Notes: generated by a model not told the origin, from the sequence alone. A DNA stretch of 64,000 bases from Stutzerimonas stutzeri (GCA_002345575.1 DDVX01000017.1:309244-373243), one strand, 5' to 3'; positions 24,621-34,077 are shown, counted from the stretch's first letter. Program-made: numbers and translations.

Positions 24621-25273
24621 CACCGCTGGCAACTCTGCAAGCCGCACTTGGCGAACTGCTGGGCGATGCCCGCCTCACCATCGCCACTCTGTCCGACACC
24701 GATCTTCGCCTCTGGCTGATCGATGCGGACAATATGGATCGCGCCTTCAGCCCCGAGGAAACCCGGCGGATCCTGGAGGAACCGCCTTACTGGAGCTTCT
24801 GCTGGGCCAGCGGTCTGGTCCTGGCGCGCTGGCTGGCCGAGCACCCTGAATGGGTTCGCGGCAAGCGGGTGCTGGATTTCGGCGCCGGCTCCGGCGTGGC
24901 GGCCATCGCTGCGGCCAAGGCAGGTGCCATGGAAGTAGTGGCCTGCGATCTCGACCCACTGGCGCTGCAGGCGTGCCGGGCCAATGCGACGCTTAATGGG
25001 GTCACGCTGGGCTATTCCGAAGACTTCTTCGCCGAGGCTGATCGCTACGATCTGATCATCGTCGCCGATGTGCTCTACGACCGCGCCAACCTGCCCTTGC
25101 TGGACCACTTCCTCAGCCGCGGCCGCGAGGTGCTGGTGGCCGACTCGCGGGTGCGCGACTTTCAGCATTCGTTGTACGAGCGTCTCGACATACTCGACGC
25201 CTGCACCTGGCCGGATCTGGCCGAGCCTGCTGAATTCCGTCGTGTCAGCCTGTATCACGCGCGGCGGGCGTAG
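24617..25273 (+). CDS. Class I SAM-dependent methyltransferase (ETF-lysine/METTL20-like)
   Basis: 218 residues from a GTG at 24617 that overlaps the previous stop (GTGA). SAM-binding motif I VLDFGAGSGVAAIAAAK and motif II VVACDLDPLALQA, with the acidic DVLYD after strand 4. Similar proteins with PPYWSFCWASG before motif I are annotated as lysine methyltransferases acting on electron transfer flavoprotein or ribosomal proteins. The substrate is inferred only from that resemblance. Confidence 0.8.
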   Translation: MTPLATLQAALGELLGDARLTIATLSDTDLRLWLIDADNMDRAFSPEETRRILEEPPYWSFCWASGLVLARWLAEHPEWVRGKRVLDFGAGSGVAAIAAAKAGAMEVVACDLDPLALQACRANATLNGVTLGYSEDFFAEADRYDLIIVADVLYDRANLPLLDHFLSRGREVLVADSRVRDFQHSLYERLDILDACTWPDLAEPAEFRRVSLYHARRA

Positions 25274-25313
25274 GGTCGTGGAGGGCAATTCCATCCTGCG
25301 GTCTCTGAAGCCT

Positions 25314-25600
25314 AAAAGCTTCGCGCCGAGGGCGGCCCTCCCACAAAAGCAAAAGCCCTCCACCGCACCGCTAATGTGGGAGGCGCGCCCTCGCGGCGAA
25401 CGCAGGCCACCGGCCTGCCCAAAGCCAAAAGCTCCGCGCAAGGGCTGGCCTTCCCACAAAGTAAAAGCCCTGCACCGCGCCGCTCTTGGGGGAGGCGCGC
25501 CTCGCGGCGAATGCAGGCCTCTGGCCTGCCCAAAGCCGAAAGCTTCGTGCCAAAGCAGGCCCCTCCACGAAGCAAAGCTATTCCCGCACCGCTCTCAGAA
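25314..25600. repeat. Tandem BIME array, about 2.5 units of 112 bp
   Basis: Units begin at 25314 (113 bp), 25427 (111 bp) and 25538 (partial). Each carries a CCTCCCACAAA REP, a spacer AAAAGCCCTCCACCGC or close variant, an inverted REP (GGGAGGCGCGCC...CGCGGCGAA) and the palindrome CAGGCCnnnGGCCTG. The third copy is cut after the spacer. The gap from 25274 to 25620 holds nothing else visible. Confidence 0.85.
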
Positions 25601-25620
25601 AAAGGGAGGTGATCTAAAAG

Positions 25621-26169
25621 ATGACTACTGAAAACACCCTGCGTCTGTTCTTCGCCCTGCCCTGTCCGCCTCGGCAGGCGGAGGCCATTTGCAACTGGCG
25701 CGACCAGCAGGCGTTTGGCGGTCGCCCGGCTCCCAGCGCCAATCTGCATATGACCTTGGCATTTCTTGGCGCCCAGCCTGCTGAGCACTTGCAAGCGCTC
25801 CGGCAGTTGGCCGAGGGCATTGATTGCCAAGGCTTCGAGCTGGTGCTGGACGGGCTGATCACCCTCGGCAATGGCTTTGTCTGTCTACAGCCGCAAACGC
25901 CACCGGCCGCATTGATGCAGCTTGCAGCTGTCCTCAACGAGCGGCTAAGCGCGCTGGGCGTGGCGCTCGACAGCCGACCATTCCTGCCGCATATGACGCT
26001 GGCGCGACAGGCCGAAGCCAGGGCGCACGGCCCTGCGGCTTCGTTCAGTTGGCAGGTCGAGCGCTTCGTGCTGTATCAATCGCAGAACACCGCGGACAGC
26101 GTGCGCTATCAGGAATTGGGCAGCTGGCCGCTGCGGGCGCCCGAGACGAGCGCCATGAATACCGACTAG
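25621..26169 (+). CDS. thpR: RNA 2',3'-cyclic phosphodiesterase
   Basis: 182 residues, 2H phosphoesterase family. The two catalytic tetrapeptides are H43-M-T45-L (LHMTLAFLG) and H124-M-T126-L (FLPHMTLAR). The N-terminal RLFFALPCP is typical. It opens 2',3'-cyclic phosphate RNA ends. A strong GGGAGGTGAT ribosome site lies at 25605-25614, just behind the repeat array. Confidence 0.93.
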   Translation: MTTENTLRLFFALPCPPRQAEAICNWRDQQAFGGRPAPSANLHMTLAFLGAQPAEHLQALRQLAEGIDCQGFELVLDGLITLGNGFVCLQPQTPPAALMQLAAVLNERLSALGVALDSRPFLPHMTLARQAEARAHGPAASFSWQVERFVLYQSQNTADSVRYQELGSWPLRAPETSAMNTD

Positions 26170-26221
26170 GCCTGTTCCCGTTCGCCGCGATCGCTCCGAG
26201 ACAGGAACAAGCCCCGTGACC

Positions 26222-26461
26222 TCAGGCCGGCACTTCGATCAGAAAGCGAAACAGCGGGCCATGCTGTTCAACCGCCAGGCAATTGTAGCCTTTGAGCTTG
26301 GCGTCCTCGGGAATGCCCTGCACCGACTGCGAGCAATCGGTCACCACTTCCAGCACCTGCCCCGGCTGCATGGTATCCAGGGTTTCCAGCGTGGCGATGG
26401 CGTTGTACGGGCAGTGTTCGCCGCGCAGATCAAGCGAGAGATTCGGTTTGGGCTGGCTCAC
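26222..26461 (-). CDS. yeeD: TusA/YeeD-type sulfurtransferase
   Basis: 79 residues with a GTG start at 26461, preceded by AGGAG about 8 bases upstream; an upstream ATG (26497) would lie deeper in the transporter gene. The TusA fold signature LDLRGEHCPYNAIATLETLD carries the single active Cys, followed by PGQVLEVVTDC. It overlaps the yedE-like gene by 32 bases. In E. coli the YeeE-YeeD pair takes up thiosulfate; the same is inferred here. Confidence 0.88.
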   Translation of the reverse strand: MSQPKPNLSLDLRGEHCPYNAIATLETLDTMQPGQVLEVVTDCSQSVQGIPEDAKLKGYNCLAVEQHGPLFRFLIEVPA

Positions 26462-27656
26462 GAGCAGCACTCCTTTTAGGTTGGAAACGACGGGCATTGA
26501 GATGAACCAACAGCATGGCCAGCGCCAGGCCGGCGAAGCTGAACAGCAGGCCGGTGCCCGGCCCCATGCTTTCCAGCAGATCGATCTTCGGATAGGGCAG
26601 CGCCAGCGAAGTGCCCAGCTCGTCCCAGTACACCGCCACTAGCGTTCCGCCGATGACGTTGCCGATGCCAACCACCCAGAAATGCACCTGGCCTTCCATC
26701 GCGCGGTACATCCAGCCGGTTTCGCAGCCACCGGCCAGGACGATGCCGATCCCGAACAGCAGGCCGCCGAGCACGGCATTCGGCCCCATCCAGAAAATCT
26801 TCGCATCGGCACCCAGCATGATCGCGCCGAAGGTGCCGACGCAGGCCACGGCCATCCCCAGCAGAATGCCGTAGGCGACCTGAGTGCGCCCGGTGGTCCA
26901 GAGATCACGCGCAGCACTGGTGAAGCAGATCTGCGCGCGCTCGATCAGGCCGCCGAAGACCACACCGAACAACACTGCCATGCCCAGCGCGATCGACACA
27001 CCGAAGCGCCAGCCGGCGAATACCACGGCAACCAGCGCCACCGCCACGCCCAGACGAACCTGCAAGCGGTTGCGCTGCTTACTAGCCTGCGGATCGGCGA
27101 ACAGCGAACTGGCCTGGCTGCCCACCTTCAGCGGTACGCGCAGGAACGGCAGCAGACAGATCTTCACCCCGACCCAGGCGCCGCCGACCGTCGCCAGCAT
27201 GAACGCCCAGGCGTGCAGGGAGAACATCGGAATGCCGGTGAAGAACGCCGCCAGGTTGCAACCCATGGCCAGACGGGCGCCGAAACCGGCGATGATCCCG
27301 CCGATCAGCCCCTGCGCCAGGCGGCGCTTGCTGGTGGGCCAGCGCAGGCTGACGTTGTTCGCCCAGAGCGCCGTGCACAGCGCGCCGAGCAACATGCCGA
27401 TGATCATCACCCCATCGATGCGATCCAGCGGCGTGCCCTGCAGGCCGATCAGTTTGAAATAGCTCCACTCCTGCGGCTGGAACCCGAACCAGGCCAGCAC
27501 GTGCCCACCCCAGCGGGTGAACTCGCCGGTCACGGCCCAGAAGGTCCCGGTGATTGCGAAGTAGTAGGCGGAAGCGACACCCAGCGCGACGAGCGCGGGC
27601 AAAGGCGACCAGAAGCGCACGAGATAGCGCGCCCGGAAATCGGACAGAGCGGACAT
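26430..27656 (-). CDS. YeeE/YedE-family thiosulfate/selenium transporter
   Basis: 408 residues from MSALSDFRARYLVRF at 27656; the upstream frame lacks similarity. Polytopic membrane protein with two Sulf_transp repeats, each with a conserved Cys in a glycine-rich loop: MGCNLAAFFTGIPMFSLHAW in the first and AGGCETGWMYRAMEG in the second. It probably relays thiosulfate or a selenium compound across the inner membrane to the overlapping TusA-like protein. Confidence 0.9.
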   Translation of the reverse strand: MSALSDFRARYLVRFWSPLPALVALGVASAYYFAITGTFWAVTGEFTRWGGHVLAWFGFQPQEWSYFKLIGLQGTPLDRIDGVMIIGMLLGALCTALWANNVSLRWPTSKRRLAQGLIGGIIAGFGARLAMGCNLAAFFTGIPMFSLHAWAFMLATVGGAWVGVKICLLPFLRVPLKVGSQASSLFADPQASKQRNRLQVRLGVAVALVAVVFAGWRFGVSIALGMAVLFGVVFGGLIERAQICFTSAARDLWTTGRTQVAYGILLGMAVACVGTFGAIMLGADAKIFWMGPNAVLGGLLFGIGIVLAGGCETGWMYRAMEGQVHFWVVGIGNVIGGTLVAVYWDELGTSLALPYPKIDLLESMGPGTGLLFSFAGLALAMLLVHLNARRFQPKRSAAREPAQTESLA

Positions 27657-27837
27657 CAAGGACTCCTTTTGCGCGACTGCAAACGCCGCACCGAGAAAAG
27701 GTGACGCGCATTCTAGCCCTCTAGGTCGCGCCTTGCGCGGACATTCCATCGAAGCGTCGGTCATTGACGCTTGCTTCCCGTAAGCGCTGCCCCCACATAA
27801 CATGCACGCCCTTACAAGTGCCCATTCGAGAACCCTG

Positions 27838-28707
27838 ATGAGCCAGACTCCCTTCATCTTCGACGTCACCAGCGCCAACTTCGAGCAGCTGGTGCTGGAA
27901 AACTCCTTTCACAAGCCGGTGCTGGTGGATTTCTGGGCCGATTGGTGCGCGCCGTGCAAGGCGCTGATGCCACTGCTGGCTAAGATCACCGAGGAGTACC
28001 AGGGCGAACTGCTGCTGGCCAAGGTCAACTGCGACATCGAGCAGGACGTGGTGGCCCGCTTCGGCGTGCGTAGCCTGCCCACCGTGGTGTTGTTCAAGGA
28101 TGGCCAGCCAGTGGACGGTTTCGCCGGCGCGCAGCCTGAGTCGGCTATTCGCACGATGCTCGAACCCCATGTGCAGATGCCCGCCGCGCCTGAAGCCGAC
28201 CAGCTGGAGGCTGCCCAGGCGCTGTTCGCCGAAGGCCGTATAAGCGAGGCAGAGAACCTGCTCAAGCAGGTGCTCACCGAGGACAACGAGAACGCCGCGG
28301 CGCTGATCCTCTATGCGCGCTGCCTGGCCGAACGGGGCGAGCTGGGCGAAGCCGAGGCGGTGCTCAACGCGGTCAAGGGTGACGAGCATAAGCAGGCACT
28401 TGCTGCGGCTCGTGCGCAACTGACCTTCCTGCGCCAGGCCAACGACCTACCAGAAGTTGCCGACCTTAAGAGCCGCCTGGCACAGAACGCCGAAGATGAT
28501 GAAGCGACCTACCAACTGGCCATCCAGCAGCTAGCGCGCCAGCAGTACGAAACCGCGCTGGACGGCCTGCTCAAGCTCTTCGTGCGCAACCGCAACTACG
28601 CCGACGGCCTGCCGCACAAGACGTTGCTACAGGTGTTCGACCTGCTGGGCAACGACCACCCGCTGGTCACCACCTATCGGCGCAAGCTCTACCAGGCGAT
28701 CTACTGA
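27838..28707 (+). CDS. cnoX: Thioredoxin-TPR co-chaperone CnoX (YbbN)
   Basis: 289 residues from the ATG at 27838. Thioredoxin domain (1-110) with WCAPC (C37, C40), then a TPR-like helical region (about 120-289: AQALFAEGRISEAENLL and further repeats). CnoX proteins hold unfolding substrates during oxidative stress and hand them to GroEL or DnaK. Unlike the E. coli protein, this one keeps both cysteines of the CxxC motif, so it may have redox activity. Confidence 0.9.
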   Translation: MSQTPFIFDVTSANFEQLVLENSFHKPVLVDFWADWCAPCKALMPLLAKITEEYQGELLLAKVNCDIEQDVVARFGVRSLPTVVLFKDGQPVDGFAGAQPESAIRTMLEPHVQMPAAPEADQLEAAQALFAEGRISEAENLLKQVLTEDNENAAALILYARCLAERGELGEAEAVLNAVKGDEHKQALAAARAQLTFLRQANDLPEVADLKSRLAQNAEDDEATYQLAIQQLARQQYETALDGLLKLFVRNRNYADGLPHKTLLQVFDLLGNDHPLVTTYRRKLYQAIY

Positions 28708-28744
28708 TACAGCCGTCGATCATGCCCATGCTCCGGCGTGGGCA

Positions 28745-28850
28745 CGCTGGGCAACCTGCGGGCTGCCGTAGGAGTGGGCCACGCCCACGAACCGGGCTTG
28801 CAGCTCGGCAGGGCCGCCTTCACGAGCATGGCCCGTTCCCACGAAAGCTG
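28745..28850. repeat. REP palindromes between cnoX and the HAD gene
   Basis: CCGTAGGAGTGGGCCACGCC then CACGAA (28767-28793), and an inverted copy at 28826-28850 (AGCATGGCCCGTTCCCACGA). They lie between convergent genes and belong to the GGAG-type class. Confidence 0.65.
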
Positions 28851-28860
28851 GCGTCCTGCT

Positions 28861-29451
28861 CTAGCCGAGCATCTGCCGCAGCTCTACGCAATCGCGGGCA
28901 TGCAGGTCGGTCAGTTCCGGCCAGAGGTTTTCCGGCAGGTTGACGAGCACACTGCGCGCCCCGGCAGCTTTCGCGCAGGCCAGATCGAAGTGGAAGTCAC
29001 CTACCATCACCAGCCTCTGCGGCTCCACCTGCCACTTGTCAGCCAGGTACAGCAAGCCAGCCGGGTCGGGCTTTGGCGGTGCCTCATCGCGACCGAGGAT
29101 ATCTTCACTGGCAAAGCAATCGCCCATCCCCACCGCCTGCAGCGTTATCAGCGCCAGTTCATGGGCGTTGCGTGTGAGCACCCCGAGCTGGCAGCCGCGG
29201 TCACGCAGTTCGTGCAGCAGCTCCAGCGCACCCGGCGCCGGTTCCGCGGCGAGGGCCAGTTCGCGCTCGTGCTCCAGCAGCCAGGCGCGCTTGCTCGCAG
29301 CCTCGTCAGCTGGCAACGCGGCGAGATGATGAAGGATGTCGTCTTCCAGCGGGATTTCCAGCGCACGCTTGATCGCCAGGAAGTCGTGCACGGCGATGGT
29401 CAGGGTGCCGTCCATGTCGAACACCCAATGGCGTGCAGCACAGAATGTCAT
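28861..29451 (-). CDS. HAD-superfamily phosphatase (Gph/YrfG-like)
   Basis: 196 residues. HAD motif I FDMDGTLT (catalytic Asp pair), motif II TRN, motif III Lys in PPKPDP and motif IV VGDFHFDLACAKAAG. The cap domain is of the small helical type. It hydrolyses a small phosphate ester; the substrate cannot be told. It overlaps the tesB stop by four bases. Confidence 0.87.
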   Translation of the reverse strand: MTFCAARHWVFDMDGTLTIAVHDFLAIKRALEIPLEDDILHHLAALPADEAASKRAWLLEHERELALAAEPAPGALELLHELRDRGCQLGVLTRNAHELALITLQAVGMGDCFASEDILGRDEAPPKPDPAGLLYLADKWQVEPQRLVMVGDFHFDLACAKAAGARSVLVNLPENLWPELTDLHARDCVELRQMLG

Positions 29452-30317
29452 CTCAAATCCTCACGTACACGGATCAGACCTTCCTGAGCCACCGACGCCA
29501 CCAGCTCGCCGGCGCGGTTGAAAATACTGCCCCGGGCAAAGCCACGGGCATTACCCGCCCAGGGGCTGTCCATTGAATACAGGAGCCAATCATCCGCACG
29601 CACTTCGCGGTGGAACCAGATGGCGTGATCAAGGCTGGCCAGCTGAATGAATTTGCTCCAGAAGGTAACGCCGTGGGGCTGCAGCGCCGTGCTGACGAAG
29701 TTGAAATCGGACGCATAGGCCATCAGGTATTTATGCACTGCCGGATTGTCCGGCAACGTGCCAGCAGCGCGGAACCACACATGCCGGATCGGCTCGGTGG
29801 GCTGTGGGTTGAGCGGGTCCAGCAGGGTCACCGGGCGAATCTCGATGGGCTTGGGCCGGCGCAGCTTCTCCACCACACTCTTGGGAACGACGCTTTCGAG
29901 CCTGTGCAGCAGCTCCCTTTCGCTGGGCAGGTTCTCCGGTCCTTCCACGTCAGGCATCGGCAATTGGTGCTCGTAGCCGGTTTCATCAATCTGGAACGAC
30001 GCGCTGCAAGTAAAAATCGTCTTGCCTTTCTGGATGGCACTGACACGGCGCGTTGAGAAGCTGCCGCCATCACGCACGCGATCAACGTCGTAGACCACCG
30101 GCAGATGGGAATCGCCAGGGCGCAGGAAATAGCCGTGAATAGAGTGCACGTGCCGCTCCGGCGCCACTGTCTGGCTCGCCGCCGACAGCGCCTGACCGAT
30201 CACCTGACCGCCGAACAGCTGCGGAAAACCCAAATCCTGGCTGTTGCCACGAAACAGGTTTTCCTCGATGCGCTCCAGCGACAGCAAGCTCACCAGGGTG
30301 TCGAGTGTCTCGGTCAT
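29448..30317 (-). CDS. tesB: Acyl-CoA thioesterase II
   Basis: 289 residues from MTETLDTLVSLLSLE at 30317, the usual TesB N-terminus. Double hotdog protein: LFGGQVIGQALSAAS and HSIHGYFLRPGD in the first half, LASLDHAIWFHREVRADDWLLY (with the catalytic Asp) in the second. It cleaves medium and long acyl-CoA. The HAD gene behind it is translationally coupled. Confidence 0.96.
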   Translation of the reverse strand: MTETLDTLVSLLSLERIEENLFRGNSQDLGFPQLFGGQVIGQALSAASQTVAPERHVHSIHGYFLRPGDSHLPVVYDVDRVRDGGSFSTRRVSAIQKGKTIFTCSASFQIDETGYEHQLPMPDVEGPENLPSERELLHRLESVVPKSVVEKLRRPKPIEIRPVTLLDPLNPQPTEPIRHVWFRAAGTLPDNPAVHKYLMAYASDFNFVSTALQPHGVTFWSKFIQLASLDHAIWFHREVRADDWLLYSMDSPWAGNARGFARGSIFNRAGELVASVAQEGLIRVREDLR

Positions 30318-30511
30318 GCAAATTTCCTTTCCGGCGAAGGCCCTTTCAGGCAAAGGCGGAGATTTTACGGTTTAAACCGAGCAGGCTCCAGCTGCCAGAC
30401 CAGTCGAAGCCTGCCGCGGCTTGAGCGTGCCGCGATCAAGCCGGCATACTGCCTCGGTTTGCGAGCTGCCGAGGCGGTCGCAGTGCAACGCATGACTTCA
30501 GGCGCCAATCG

Positions 30512-31432
30512 ATGCCCTTGCCGCTGGTATTCCACGACGACTACAGCCCGCCACTACCACCGGGACACCGCTTCCCGATGGAAAAATTCCGCCTGCTGCG
30601 CGATCACCTGGTCGATAGCAGTTTGACCACCGACGCAGAGATTCTGCGCCCCGAACTATGCGCAGCCGACGTGCTTGCGCTGGCCCATGATCGCGCCTAT
30701 ATCGAGCGCTACTGCAGCGGCGACATGAGCCGCGACGAACTGCGCCGCCTGGGCCTGCCCTGGAGCCCGCAACTGGCGCAGCGCACCGTGCGTGCCGTGG
30801 GCGGCTCGCTGCTGGCCGCCGACCTTGCCCTCAAACATGGTCTGGCCTGCCATCTGGCCGGCGGCACCCACCACGCCCACCGCGATCATGCCTCGGGCTT
30901 TTGCATCTTCAACGACCTGGCGGTCATTGCCTTGTCGCTACTGGAAAGCGGTCGCGTCGGACGCGTGCTGATATTCGATTGCGATGTGCATCAGGGCGAC
31001 GGCACCGCACGCATTCTTGAGCAGGTACCGGACGCGGTAACGGTATCGCTGCACTGCGAAAAAAACTTCCCGCTGCGCAAGGCTCGAAGCGACTGGGATA
31101 TCGAACTGACGCCGGGGATGAGCGATCGTGAATACCTCAAGGTGGTAAACGACACCCTGAATTACCTGCTGCCGCTGTACCAGCCAGACCTGGTGCTCTA
31201 CGACGCCGGCGTCGACGTGCACCGCGACGACACGCTGGGCCTGCTCAACATCAGCGACGAAGGCCTGGCACTGCGCGACAGCGCCGTCATCGACCATTGC
31301 CTGGGTCGCGACATTCCAGTGGTCGGCGTGATCGGTGGTGGCTATGACAAAGACCGTGCCCTGCTCGCCCGCCGCCACGCGCAGCTGCATTTCAGCGCTG
31401 CCAGGGCCTGGAATCGTCATGGTCTGCGTTGA
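30512..31432 (+). CDS. Histone deacetylase-family (acetylpolyamine amidohydrolase-like) protein
   Basis: 306 residues. Arginase/deacetylase fold with GGTHHAHRDHASGFC (H120, H121 of the catalytic dyad), FDCDVHQGDGT (zinc ligands D158 and H160), YDAGVDVH (third ligand D235) and the C-terminal GGGYD. All metal ligands are present. Bacterial members remove acetyl groups from small amines or proteins; the substrate here is open. It has no operon partner. Confidence 0.9.
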   Translation: MPLPLVFHDDYSPPLPPGHRFPMEKFRLLRDHLVDSSLTTDAEILRPELCAADVLALAHDRAYIERYCSGDMSRDELRRLGLPWSPQLAQRTVRAVGGSLLAADLALKHGLACHLAGGTHHAHRDHASGFCIFNDLAVIALSLLESGRVGRVLIFDCDVHQGDGTARILEQVPDAVTVSLHCEKNFPLRKARSDWDIELTPGMSDREYLKVVNDTLNYLLPLYQPDLVLYDAGVDVHRDDTLGLLNISDEGLALRDSAVIDHCLGRDIPVVGVIGGGYDKDRALLARRHAQLHFSAARAWNRHGLR

Positions 31433-31514
31433 TCGTCTAAGCAACCCCGCCGCCCATGACCGGTTCCGGCACAGCCGCTACAATGCCCGCCCTCGCAACT
31501 AACCGGCCATCATC

Positions 31515-32741
31515 ATGACTCCTGCTGCTCCTCGCATCGCCATCATCGGTGGCGGCCCTGCCGGGCTGATGGCCGCCGAAGTGCTGAGCCAGGCCGGCGT
31601 CGCAGTTGATCTCTTTGATGCCATGCCCTCCGTGGGACGCAAATTCCTGCTGGCCGGCGTTGGCGGCATGAACATCACCCATGCCGAAGGTTTTCCCACT
31701 TTTGTCGGGCGCTATCGCCAGCGTTCAGAGCAACTGCGCCCGCTGCTGGAAACCTTCGCGCCGGGCACGCTGCGCGAGTGGATCCATGGTTTGGGCATTG
31801 ACACGTTCGTCGGTAGTTCCGGTCGCGTATTCCCCACCGACATGAAGGCCGCGCCGCTGCTGCGCGCCTGGCTCAAGCGCCTGCGTGACAGCGGTGTGCA
31901 GATCCATACGCGCCAGCGCTGGCTGGGTTGGAACGAGGAAGGCCAACTGCACATCGCCGGCCCTAATGGCGAAACGCTGCTCAATCCCGCTGCCACCCTG
32001 CTCGCACTGGGCGGAGGCAGCTGGGCGCGGCTGGGCTCCGATGGCGCCTGGGTGCCATTGCTGCAGGCGCGCGGCGTCACCATCGCGCCGCTGCAGCCGG
32101 CCAATTGTGGGTTCGAGGTGGAAGGCTGGAGCGCACACCTTGCGGAGAAGTTCGCCGGTGCGCCGCTGAAAACGGTCAGCCTCGCCTTGCCGGGTGAAAC
32201 CCCGCGCAAAGGCGAATTTGTCCTCACCGCAACCGGTATCGAAGGCAGCCTGGTATATGCGCTGTCGGCGGATATCCGTGAGCAGATCAACACAAGCGGC
32301 ACGGCCACGGTACTGCTCGACCTGCTGCCGGATCGCTCCCAGGAACAAATCGCTGCTGCCCTGGCCAAGCCACGCGGCTCGCAGTCAATGGCCAAGCACC
32401 TGCATCGCCAGCTAAAGCTGGACGGCGCCAAGGCCGCACTGCTGCGCGAACTCACCGCTGCCGAATCCTTTCAGGACCCGCAAGCGCTCGCCGCTGCCAT
32501 CAAGTCGCTGCCGATCATACTCGTTCGCCCGCGCCCGCTGGATGAAGCCATCAGCAGCGCCGGCGGCGTGCCCTTCGAAGAACTGGATGAAAACCTGATG
32601 CTGCGCCAGCTGCCTGGCGTGTTCTGCGCCGGCGAGATGCTTGACTGGGAAGCGCCCACTGGCGGTTATCTGCTCACGGCCTGTTTCGCCACGGGTCGTG
32701 CCGCCGCAGAGGGCATGCTGCGCTGGCTGGAGCCGCGATAA
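31515..32741 (+). CDS. NAD(P)/FAD-dependent oxidoreductase (YhiN/HI0933, TIGR03862-type)
   Basis: 408 residues. Dinucleotide fold IAIIGGGPAGLMAAEVL, then GRKFLLAGVGGMNITH, a middle HI0933-specific domain and the C-terminal FAD motif GVFCAGEMLDWEAPTGGYLL. A flavoprotein of unknown substrate, widespread in pseudomonads. It is convergent with the GFA gene. Confidence 0.88.
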   Translation: MTPAAPRIAIIGGGPAGLMAAEVLSQAGVAVDLFDAMPSVGRKFLLAGVGGMNITHAEGFPTFVGRYRQRSEQLRPLLETFAPGTLREWIHGLGIDTFVGSSGRVFPTDMKAAPLLRAWLKRLRDSGVQIHTRQRWLGWNEEGQLHIAGPNGETLLNPAATLLALGGGSWARLGSDGAWVPLLQARGVTIAPLQPANCGFEVEGWSAHLAEKFAGAPLKTVSLALPGETPRKGEFVLTATGIEGSLVYALSADIREQINTSGTATVLLDLLPDRSQEQIAAALAKPRGSQSMAKHLHRQLKLDGAKAALLRELTAAESFQDPQALAAAIKSLPIILVRPRPLDEAISSAGGVPFEELDENLMLRQLPGVFCAGEMLDWEAPTGGYLLTACFATGRAAAEGMLRWLEPR

Positions 32742-32750
32742 CGCGCGCAG

Positions 32751-33143
32751 CTACTCCTCGGAATGTCCCGAGCCATCACGGTCCCGCTCATACCGTTTCA
32801 TCAGGGGGAACGCCGGCAGCCAGGCCTCGCGACGGATGGTCCAGCTCTCATAGGTCGGTATCAGTTGGTCAGGTGCATCCAGTGCGCCCAGATACATTTC
32901 GATTTCATCCGCGCTTCGGGCGAACACTGACGAGCCGCAACGCGGACAGAAATGGCGCCCGGCGTAATCGCGCGTTTCGCCCTCGATGGTTACCGCCTCC
33001 TGCGGAAACACCGCCGCCGCGTAGAACAATGCTCCGTGATGCTTGCGGCAATCGAGGCAGTGACAAAGCCCGACCCGATACGGCCGCCCCGAAGCCAGAA
33101 TCCGCACGTCGCCGCACAGACAGCCGCCGCTGAATCGGTCCAT
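32751..33143 (-). CDS. GFA-family zinc protein
   Basis: 130 residues of the glutathione-dependent formaldehyde-activating (Gfa/CENP-V) fold. The zinc cysteines are in GGCLCGDV (8, 10), GLCHCLDC and FCPRCGSS. Members of this family often have no proven activity on formaldehyde, so only the fold is claimed. It stands 83 bases after the end of the flavin reductase gene, on the same strand. Confidence 0.88.
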   Translation of the reverse strand: MDRFSGGCLCGDVRILASGRPYRVGLCHCLDCRKHHGALFYAAAVFPQEAVTIEGETRDYAGRHFCPRCGSSVFARSADEIEMYLGALDAPDQLIPTYESWTIRREAWLPAFPLMKRYERDRDGSGHSEE

Positions 33144-33226
33144 GTCGCACCTCCTCTCAGTACGATGGGTATGGATTGACGATAGCAGGCGCTACCGACC
33201 CTACGGCCCGGCCTAGAGGCACTCTG

Positions 33227-33847
33227 TCACTTGGGCCGATACATCTGGAAGCGCGCTTCAGAGCCCAGTTGGAAATAGTCGGCAGGCCCGCCGCCACGCA
33301 AAATCGGCTCCCCAGCGGCAGTATCGTAAATGCCATCCACCAGCAGCGCCTTTGCGATATGCACCGCGACCACTTCACCGAGCACCAGCCAGCTTGGCAC
33401 CGGCGTCTTGTCCGCACCCTGCAGCTGAATGATCTGGGTCACCTTGCACTCAAAGGACACCGGGCTTTCCAGCACCCGCGGCACGGCTACCACTTTGGAG
33501 GCCACCGGCGTCAGCCCGCTCAGGGCGAATTCGTCCACCTCGGGTGCGACGGCGGCGCAGCTCTGGTTCATCGCTTCGGCCAGCGAGCGGGTCGCCAGAT
33601 TCCAGCAGAACTCGCCGGTTGCCTCGATATTGTTCAGGCTGTCTTTACGCCCCACGCTGGAAAAGCCAATGATCGGCGGCGTGTAGTTGAACGCGTTGAA
33701 GAAGCTGTACGGCGCGAGGTTCAGCCGGCCCTCGGCATCCTGCGACGAAATCCAGCCAATGGGCCGCGGGCCGACGATGGCGTTGAACGGATCATGGGGC
33801 AGCCCGTGGCCCTGGCCGGGTTCGTAGTAGTACATATCGCCGTGCAT
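33227..33847 (-). CDS. Flavin reductase-family (FMN-binding split barrel) protein
   Basis: 206 residues from an ATG at 33847 with GGGAG 7-11 bases upstream. The FMN-binding split-barrel pattern is clear: GPRPIGWISSQDAEGRLNLA, PYSFFNAFNYTPPIIGFSS and KDSLNNIEATGEFCWNL. Members reduce flavins or act as flavin-dependent reductases. The substrate is not evident. The frame is open a further 44 codons upstream, without similarity. Confidence 0.88.
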   Translation of the reverse strand: MHGDMYYYEPGQGHGLPHDPFNAIVGPRPIGWISSQDAEGRLNLAPYSFFNAFNYTPPIIGFSSVGRKDSLNNIEATGEFCWNLATRSLAEAMNQSCAAVAPEVDEFALSGLTPVASKVVAVPRVLESPVSFECKVTQIIQLQGADKTPVPSWLVLGEVVAVHIAKALLVDGIYDTAAGEPILRGGGPADYFQLGSEARFQMYRPK

Positions 33848-34077
33848 GCAGTGCTCCCGAAGCATCAACGTAGCGTGACGGAAACTCGCCACGCGTATTC
33901 GCGGCGTCTTTCCGAAAGTGGAATCATCGGCGCACACAATGCGCTCAACTGTCGCTCGCTTTGTTCTCTGGGCAACCAAAAGCTAAAGGAGGGTCTATCT
34001 TTTGACGTGGTTGACCTGCGCAGGCGGCGATGGCCGGCGCAGGTGGAGGACAATCTCGCAAACAGACTCAGCCGCCC

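Noticed and set aside
25314..25600. Tandem repeats as a CRISPR array
   Set aside because: Units are about 112 bp without short unique spacers; they are REP pairs, and no cas gene is near.
25312..25830. Minus-strand open frame of 172 codons across the tandem repeats and into thpR
   Set aside because: The frame is open only because the repeat unit lacks stops in it; the protein would be repeat sequence plus antisense of thpR.
26682..27704. Plus-strand open frame of 340 codons over the yedE-like gene
   Set aside because: Antisense to a transporter with recognisable motifs; Ala/Gln/Arg/His-rich shadow.
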